From an uncultured Desulfobacter sp. (GTDB lineage Bacteria; Desulfobacterota; Desulfobacteria; Desulfobacterales; Desulfobacteraceae): a stretch of 25,000 nt of DNA. Of this stretch, positions 1-8,700 are shown piece after piece. The notes under the pieces are model-generated. The model searched no databases. It saw only the letters and a list, made by a program, of their open reading frames with translations, and had not been told where the DNA came from. The DNA lies in contig NZ_OY781882.1 of the NCBI RefSeq assembly GCF_963677125.1, forward strand, positions 1 through 25,000, given 5' to 3'. The translations under genes and the position numbers were made by a program. Each line of letters begins with the position of its first letter. Position 1 is the first letter of the stretch.

Positions 1-428
1 CTTTTCGGGAGAAAATAGCCTGTACCTTAAACAACAAGACGGTGGCGGGTATTGGCTGCACAGCGGAGAAGGCCTTTTGACTCAACCGCCAAGTCGTTCA
101 CTTGATACTGCGTTTAAAGTCGTTAACAAAGGCGAAGGTGAATACAAATTAACCGGAAAAACAAAAGGAGTCGGTCGCCTGGATCTTTACATCTGGTGGT
201 ATACGAAAGCCGGAAAAGCGACCAGTGAATATGTCGGTCGATATTTTCTTCCCTCCGACTATAAGTATTTTGAACAAATATTTACGCTCCCGCCAGAGGC
301 CGTCGAGTACCGGGTCGCTTTTTTTCTGCAAGGACAAAGAGAGTCAGAATCAGAGGTTTTTCTTGACGACATAAAGATAGAGCGACCAGAAGAGCAGCTG
401 GTGAAACAAGCGACGGATACGCGTAATT
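1..428 (+). repeat. Partial module A at left edge
   Basis: This is the last ~428 bp of a 543-bp A module. It is of the second type in the super-repeat (RYFLPSDY and RESESEVFLDDIKIE variants). It shows that the array extends left beyond the window. Confidence 0.9.
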
Positions 429-1114
429 GGATCTCAATGATTGTAAATGATTGTACGAACGAGTTTCATACAAAAAATGAAAAGGAACAAGCTAAGACTA
501 ATCCTCATAATGGAAATTCGCTGAACTGGACAAAATTGAGTTCAGGTTCGTTATTACCTGTACCTTATAACCCCAAAGAAAACAATGTCACACAGAATAA
601 GCATACAGCTTATGTTAAACAGGCGTTTGAAAGACAATCTAATTTTTTGTCTCGAATCATCCCAATAATGGCTACAAAGACAAAAACTATAGATACCTGG
701 TTATATAGTGGTTCCGGACGGATAGAGACATCTCCAAGCTGTTCCTTTGACTATTCTACTTTGGCCCCTTTCAATAATGACGCTATTTCAGAGTATAGAT
801 TGGCATTTTTGTTAAGAGGGTCTAATAATTTAACTCCTGCAGAGTGCTATATAGATGATGTCTATTTTGCGTATACGTTGCCGGCAGAATCTGATTCGTT
901 GAACACGAATAAACGTAGGCAACTAATTAGGTGGGATTTTAAAACGGATGATCCAGTGACGCGTTGGACTGCTTCGGAAAATACTGTTAATAAATTGGCT
1001 ATCATTGACAATGAACAGGGCTTTCTCAAATATAGTGCCCCTTCACTGAGTTTTTTGCTCAGTGATTTTAAAACAATATTAGGACTTGGAAAAAAAAAAA
1101 GAACGAGAATGTAA
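2..1114 (+). pseudogene. Giant CBM-like repeat protein, upstream frame fragment (5' end outside window, ends at frameshift)
   Basis: The frame is open from the left edge, so the protein begins before the window; an apparent TTG start at 77 is internal to a repeat. It covers most of one 181-aa module A (ending in a hydrophobic FLDDI strand) and the first part of module B. Compared with the same place in three later copies, the A-rich tract at 1090-1101 differs: 11 A then G and AA here, against 13 A elsewhere, a net gain of 2 nt. The frame therefore ends in a stop at 1112-1114, while the homologous sequence continues in the -1 frame. The module pattern (alternating beta-strand-like segments, WWYTKAG, then FLDDI) resembles jelly-roll carbohydrate-binding modules of the galactose-binding-like superfamily. 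That is fold-level recognition only. It could be a real inactivating mutation, a slippage-controlled junction or a sequencing error in a homopolymer. Confidence 0.75.
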
Positions 1115-2740
1115 TATATAGTGGCACAGGAAAACTGAATGTTGCCCCCAGTAGGAATGGAAATAGTGAGTTGAAATTAACTCCACGTTCCAAGATTGAA
1201 TGCAAGATTTCAGCATTAGTTAAGGGTAAGGGTATACTGGAACCATATTTTTGGTGGTACAGTGATGCTGGCGTGGCAAAAAAAAAATGGTTAGGTGAAT
1301 ATTATTTGCCTTCAGAGTATAATCTTTTAGTTAATGACTTTATTATTCCGGTAGAAACAACAGAATATAATATACACCTACGCCTGAAAGGCCAATCCCA
1401 GGTGAGTCCCTTTCTCTGGTGGTATGACGGTAATGGTAAAGGGCATCAGATTGGTTTGGCTGATCCTATCCAAGTCGCTGATGAATTCCAAGATATTCAT
1501 TTCTGCGGCGAATTACCTCCTGAGGCAGTTGAGTTTCGACTCGCCCTGGAAATGTCAGGAGGTTTTTTTGCCAAAAAGGAGTTGATAGTAGATGACGTCT
1601 CAATTTCTCTTGAACCAAGCAAAATTATAACAAGCGATAAGGACACGCGTAATTGGACTTCAATATACGCGACCGGTTTTGAAGCTTCAGATCCCATTAG
1701 TCCGCCCGGTTGGGGCACATATTCAGAGGGTCGTTCGATAGACTGGCCCTGGGGGCTATCCAAGGAAAGCTTTTCGGGAGAAAATAGCCTGTACCTTAAA
1801 CAACAAGACAGTGGCGGGTATTGGCTGCACAGCGGAGAAGGCCTTTTGACCCAACCGCCAAGTCGTTCACTTGATACTGCGTATAAAGTCGTTAACAAAG
1901 GCGAAGGTGAATACAAATTAACCGGAAAAACAAAAGGCGTCGGTCGCCTGGATCTTTACATCTGGTGGTATACGAAAGCTGGAAAAGCGACCAGTGAATA
2001 TGTCGGTCGATATTTTCTTCCCTCCGAGTATAAGTATTTTGAACAAATATTTACGCTCCCGCCAGAGGCCGTCGAGTACCGGGTCGCTTTTCTTCTGCGA
2101 GGACAAAGAGGGTCAGAATCAGCGGTTTTTCTTGACGACATAACAATAGAGAGACCAGAAGAGCAACTGGTGAAACAAGCGACGGATACGCGTAATTGGA
2201 CCTCAATATACGAGACCGGTTTTGAAGCTTCTGATAGCATTAGTCCACCCGGTTGGGGCACATATTCAGAGGGGCGTTCGATAGACTGGCCCTGGGGGCT
2301 ATCCAAGGAAAGCTTTTCGGGAGAAAATAGCCTGTACCTTAAACAACAAGACGGTGGCGGGTATTGGCTGCACAGCGGAGAAGGCCTTTTGACTCAACCG
2401 CCAAGTCGTTCACTTGATACTGCGTTTAAAGTCGTTAACAAAGGCGAAGGTGAATACAAATTAACCGGAAAAACAAAAGGCGTCGGTCGCCTGGATCTTT
2501 ACATCTGGTGGTATACGAAAGCCGGAAAAGCGACCAGTGAATATGTCGGTCGATATTTTCTTCCCTCCGACTATAAGTATTTTGAACAAATATTTACGCT
2601 CCCGCCAGAGGCCGTCGAGTACCGGGTCGCTTTTTTTCTGCAAGGACAAAGAGAGTCAGAATCAGAGGTTTTTCTTGACGACATAAAGATAGAGCGACCA
2701 GAAGAGCAGCTGGTGAAACAAGCGACGGATACGCGTAATT
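429..2740 (+). repeat. Super-repeat unit 1 (B-A-A), 2312 bp
   Basis: Module B spans 429-1654, followed by A modules at 1655-2197 and 2198-2740. It is 2 bp longer than the other units because of the altered poly-A tract at 1090-1101, which breaks the frame. It is also the most divergent unit: variants such as SDPISPP, QQDSGG and TAYKVV occur only here. Confidence 0.92.
1090..1101 (+). other. Frameshifted poly-A tract in module B of unit 1
   Basis: Eleven A residues followed by G replace the 13-A tract found at the equivalent point of the other units. In the incoming frame the ribosome reaches a stop at 1112-1114. A -1 slip on the A run (ending in AAG, reminiscent of A-AAA-AAG slippery sites) would restore the downstream frame. 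Whether slippage occurs cannot be read from the sequence. Confidence 0.7.
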
Positions 2741-5700
2741 GGATCTCAATGATTGTAAATGATTGTACGAACGAGTTTCATACAAAAAATGAAAAGGAAC
2801 AAGCTAAGACTAATCCTCATAATGGAAATTCGCTGAACTGGACAAAATTGAGTTCAGGTTCGTTATTACCTGTACCTTATAACCCCAAAGAAAACAATGT
2901 CACACAGAATAAGCATACAGCTTATGTTAAACAGGCGGTTGAAAGACAAACTAATTTTTTGTCTCGAATTATCCCAATAATGGCTACAAAAACAAAAACT
3001 ATAGATACCTGGCTATATAGTGGTTCCGGACGGATAGAGACATCTCCAAGCTGTTCCTTTGACTATTCTACTTTGGCCCCTTTCAATAATGACGCTATTT
3101 CAGAGTATAGATTGGCATTTTTGTTAAGAGGGTCTAATAATTTAACTTCTGCAGAGTGCTATATAGATGATGTCCATTTTGCGTATACGTTGCCGGCAGA
3201 ATCCGATTCGTTGAACACGAATAAACGTAGGCAACTAATTAAGTGGGATTTTAAAACGGATGATCTATTGACGCGTTGGACTGCTTCCGAAAATACTATT
3301 AACAAGTTGGCTATCATTGACAATGAACAGGGATTTCTCAAATATAGCGCCCCTTCACTGAGTTTTTCGCTCAGTGATTTTAAAACAATATTAGGACTTG
3401 AAAAAAAAAAAAACGAGAATGTAATATATAGTGGCACAGGAAAACTAAATGTTGCCCCCAGTAGGAATGGAAATAGTGAGTTGAAATTAACTCCACGTTC
3501 CAAGATTGAATGCAAGATTTCAGCATTAGTTAAGGGTAAGGGTATACTGGAACCATATTTTTGGTGGTACAGTGATGCTGGCGTGGCAAAAAAAAAATGG
3601 TTAGGTGAATATTATTTGCCTTCAGAGTATAATCTTTTAGTTAATGACTTTATTATTCCGGTAGAAACAACAGAATATAATATACACCTACGCCTGAAAG
3701 GCCAATCCCAGGTGAGTCCCTTTCTCTGGTGGTATGACGGTAACGGTAAAGGGCATCAGATTGGTTTGGCTGATCCTATCCAAGTCGCTGATGAATTCCA
3801 AGATATTCATTTCTGCGGCGAATTACCTCCTGAGGCAGTTGAGTTTCGACTCGCCCTGGAAATGTCAGGAGGTTTTTTTGCCAAAAAGGAGTTGATAGTA
3901 GATGACGTCTCAATTTCTCTTGAACCAAGCAAAATTATAACAAGCGATAAGGACACGCGTAATTGGACTTCAATATACGCGACCGGTTTTGAAACTTCGG
4001 ATTCCATTAGTCCGCCCGGTTGGGGCACATATTCAGAGGGGCGTTCGATAGACTGGCCCTGGGGGCTATCCAAGGAAAGCTTTTCGGGAGAAAATAGCCT
4101 GTACCTTAAACGACAAGACGGTGGCGGGTATTGGCTGCACAGCGGAGAAGGCCTTTTGACTCAACCGCCAAGTCGTTCACTTGATACTGCGTTTAAAGTC
4201 GTTAACAAAGGCGAAGGTGAATACAAATTAACCGGAAAAACAAAAGGCGTCGGTCGCCTGGATCTTTACATCTGGTGGTATACGAAAACTGGAAAAGCGA
4301 CCAGTGAATATGTCGGTCAATATTTTCTTCCCTCTGAGTATAAGTATTTTGAACAAATATTTACGCTCCCGCCAGAGGCCGTCGAGTACCGGGTCGCTTT
4401 TTTTCTGCAAGGACAAAGAGGGTCAGAATCAGCGGTTTTTCTTGACGACATAACAATAGAGAGACCAGAAGAGCAACTGGTGAAACAAGCGACGGATACG
4501 CGTAATTGGACCTCAATATACGAGACCGGTTTTGAAGCTTCTGATAGCATTAGTCCACCCGGTTGGGGCACATATTCAGAGGGGCGTTCGATAGACTGGC
4601 CCTGGGGGCTATCCAAGGAAAGCTTTTCGGGAGAAAATAGCCTGTACCTTAAACAACAAGACGGTGGCGGGTATTGGCTGCACAGCGGAGAAGGCCTTTT
4701 GACTCAACCGCCAAGTCGTTCACTTGATACTGCGTTTAAAGTCGTTAACAAAGGCGAAGGTGAATACAAATTAACCGGAAAAACAAAAGGCGTCGGTCGC
4801 CTGGATCTTTACATCTGGTGGTATACGAAAGCCGGAAAAGCGACCAGTGAATATGTCGGTCGATATTTTCTTCCCTCCGACTATAAGTATTTTGAACAAA
4901 TATTTACGCTCCCGCCAGAGGCCGTCGAGTACCGGGTCGCTTTTTTTCTGCAAGGACAAAGAGAGTCAGAATCAGAGGTTTTTCTTGACGACATAAAGAT
5001 AGAGCGACCAGAAGAGCAGCTGGTGAAACAAGCGACGGATACGCGTAATTGGATCTCAATGATTGTAAATGATTGTACGAACGAGTTTCATACAAAAAAT
5101 GAAAAGGAACAAGCTAAGACTAATCCTCATAATGGAAATTCGCTGAACTGGACAAAATTGAGTTCAGGTTCGTTATTACCTGTACCTTATAACCCCAAAG
5201 AAAACAATGTCACACAGAATAAGCATACAGCTTATGTTAAACAGGCGGTTGAAAGACAAACTAATTTTTTGTCTCGAATTATCCCAATAATGGCTACAAA
5301 AACAAAAACTATAGATACCTGGCTATATAGTGGTTCCGGACGGATAGAGACATCTCCAAGCTGTTCCTTTGACTATTCTACTTTGGCCCCTTTCAATAAT
5401 GACGCTATTTCAGAGTATAGATTGGCATTTTTGTTAAGAGGGTCTAGTAATTTAACTTCTGCAGAGTGCTATATAGATGATGTCCATTTTGCGTATACGT
5501 TGCCGGCAGAATCCGATTCGTTGAACACGAATAAACGTAGGCAACTAATTAAGTGGGATTTTAAAACGGATGATCTATTGACGCGTTGGACTGCTTCCGA
5601 AAATACTATTAACAAGTTGGCTATCATTGACAATGAACAGGGATTTCTCAAATATAGCGCCCCTTCACTGAGTTTTTCGCTCAGTGATTTTAAAACAATA

Positions 5701-8700
5701 TTAGGACTTGAAAAAAAAAAAAACGAGAATGTAATATATAGTGGCACAGGAAAACTAAATGTTGCCCCCAGTAGGAATGGAAATAGTGAGTTGAAATTAA
5801 CTCCACGTTCCAAGATTGAATGCAAGATTTCAGCATTAGTTAAGGGTAAGGGTATACTGGAACCATATTTTTGGTGGTACAGTGATGCTGGCGTGGCAAA
5901 AAAAAAATGGTTAGGTGAATATTATTTGCCTTCAGAGTATAATCTTTTAGTTAATGACTTTATTATTCCGGTAGAAACAACAGAATATAATATACACCTA
6001 CGCCTGAAAGGCCAATCCCAGGTGAGTCCCTTTCTCTGGTGGTATGACGGTAACGGTAAAGGGCATCAGATTGGTTTGGCTGATCCTATCCAAGTCGCTG
6101 ATGAATTCCAAGATATTCATTTCTGCGGCGAATTACCTCCTGAGGCAGTTGAGTTTCGACTCGCCCTGGAAATGTCAGGAGGTTTTTTTGCCAAAAAGGA
6201 GTTGATAGTAGATGACGTCTCAATTTCTCTTGAACCAAGCAAAATTATAACAAGCGATAAGGACACGCGTAATTGGACTTCAATATACGCGACCGGTTTT
6301 GAAACTTCGGATTCCATTAGTCCGCCCGGTTGGGGCACATATTCAGAGGGGCGTTCGATAGACTGGCCCTGGGGGCTATCCAAGGAAAGCTTTTCGGGAG
6401 AAAATAGCCTGTACCTTAAACGACAAGACGGTGGCGGGTATTGGCTGCACAGCGGAGAAGGCCTTTTGACTCAACCGCCAAGTCGTTCACTTGATACTGC
6501 GTTTAAAGTCGTTAACAAAGGCGAAGGTGAATACAAATTAACCGGAAAAACAAAAGGCGTCGGTCGCCTGGATCTTTACATCTGGTGGTATACGAAAACT
6601 GGAAAAGCGACCAGTGAATATGTCGGTCAATATTTTCTTCCCTCTGAGTATAAGTATTTTGAACAAATATTTACGCTCCCGCCAGAGGCCGTCGAGTACC
6701 GGGTCGCTTTTTTTCTGCAAGGACAAAGAGGGTCAGAATCAGCGGTTTTTCTTGACGACATAACAATAGAGAGACCAGAAGAGCAACTGGTGAAACAAGC
6801 GACGGATACGCGTAATTGGACCTCAATATACGAGACCGGTTTTGAAGCTTCTGATAGCATTAGTCCACCCGGTTGGGGCACATATTCAGAGGGGCGTTCG
6901 ATAGACTGGCCCTGGGGGCTATCCAAGGAAAGCTTTTCGGGAGAAAATAGCCTGTACCTTAAACAACAAGACGGTGGCGGGTATTGGCTGCACAGCGGAG
7001 AAGGCCTTTTGACTCAACCGCCAAGTCGTTCACTTGATACTGCGTTTAAAGTCGTTAACAAAGGCGAAGGTGAATACAAATTAACCGGAAAAACAAAAGG
7101 CGTCGGTCGCCTGGATCTTTACATCTGGTGGTATACGAAAGCCGGAAAAGCGACCAGTGAATATGTCGGTCGATATTTTCTTCCCTCCGACTATAAGTAT
7201 TTTGAACAAATATTTACGCTCCCGCCAGAGGCCGTCGAGTACCGGGTCGCTTTTTTTCTGCAAGGACAAAGAGAGTCAGAATCAGAGGTTTTTCTTGACG
7301 ACATAAAGATAGAGCGACCAGAAGAGCAGCTGGTGAAACAAGCGACGGATACGCGTAATTGGATCTCAATGATTGTAAATGATTGTACGAACGAGTTTCA
7401 TACAAAAAATGAAAAGGAACAAGCTAAGACTAATCCTCATAATGGAAATTCGCTGAACTGGACAAAATTGAGTTCAGGTTCGTTATTACCTGTACCTTAT
7501 AACCCCAAAGAAAACAATGTCACACAGAATAAGCATACAGCTTATGTTAAACAGGCGGTTGAAAGACAAACTAATTTTTTGTCTCGAATTATCCCAATAA
7601 TGGCTACAAAAACAAAAACTATAGATACCTGGCTATATAGTGGTTCCGGACGGATAGAGACATCTCCAAGCTGTTCCTTTGACTATTCTACTTTGGCCCC
7701 TTTCAATAATGACGCTATTTCAGAGTATAGATTGGCATTTTTGTTAAGAGGGTCTAGTAATTTAACTTCTGCAGAGTGCTATATAGATGATGTCCATTTT
7801 GCGTATACGTTGCCGGCAGAATCCGATTCGTTGAACACGAATAAACGTAGGCAACTAATTAAGTGGGATTTTAAAACGGATGATCTATTGACGCGTTGGA
7901 CTGCTTCCGAAAATACTATTAACAAGTTGGCTATCATTGACAATGAACAGGGATTTCTCAAATATAGCGCCCCTTCACTGAGTTTTTCGCTCAGTGATTT
8001 TAAAACAATATTAGGACTTGAAAAAAAAAAAAACGAGAATGTAATATATAGTGGCACAGGAAAACTAAATGTTGCCCCCAGTAGGAATGGAAATAGTGAG
8101 TTGAAATTAACTCCACGTTCCAAGATTGAATGCAAGATTTCAGCATTAGTTAAGGGTAAGGGTATACTGGAACCATATTTTTGGTGGTACAGTGATGCTG
8201 GCGTGGCAAAAAAAAAATGGTTAGGTGAATATTATTTGCCTTCAGAGTATAATCTTTTAGTTAATGACTTTATTATTCCGGTAGAAACAACAGAATATAA
8301 TATACACCTACGCCTGAAAGGCCAATCCCAGGTGAGTCCCTTTCTCTGGTGGTATGACGGTAACGGTAAAGGGCATCAGATTGGTTTGGCTGATCCTATC
8401 CAAGTCGCTGATGAATTCCAAGATATTCATTTCTGCGGCGAATTACCTCCTGAGGCAGTTGAGTTTCGACTCGCCCTGGAAATGTCAGGAGGTTTTTTTG
8501 CCAAAAAGGAGTTGATAGTAGATGACGTCTCAATTTCTCTTGAACCAAGCAAAATTATAACAAGCGATAAGGACACGCGTAATTGGACTTCAATATACGC
8601 GACCGGTTTTGAAACTTCGGATTCCATTAGTCCGCCCGGTTGGGGCACATATTCAGAGGGGCGTTCGATAGACTGGCCCTGGGGGCTATCCAAGGAAAGC

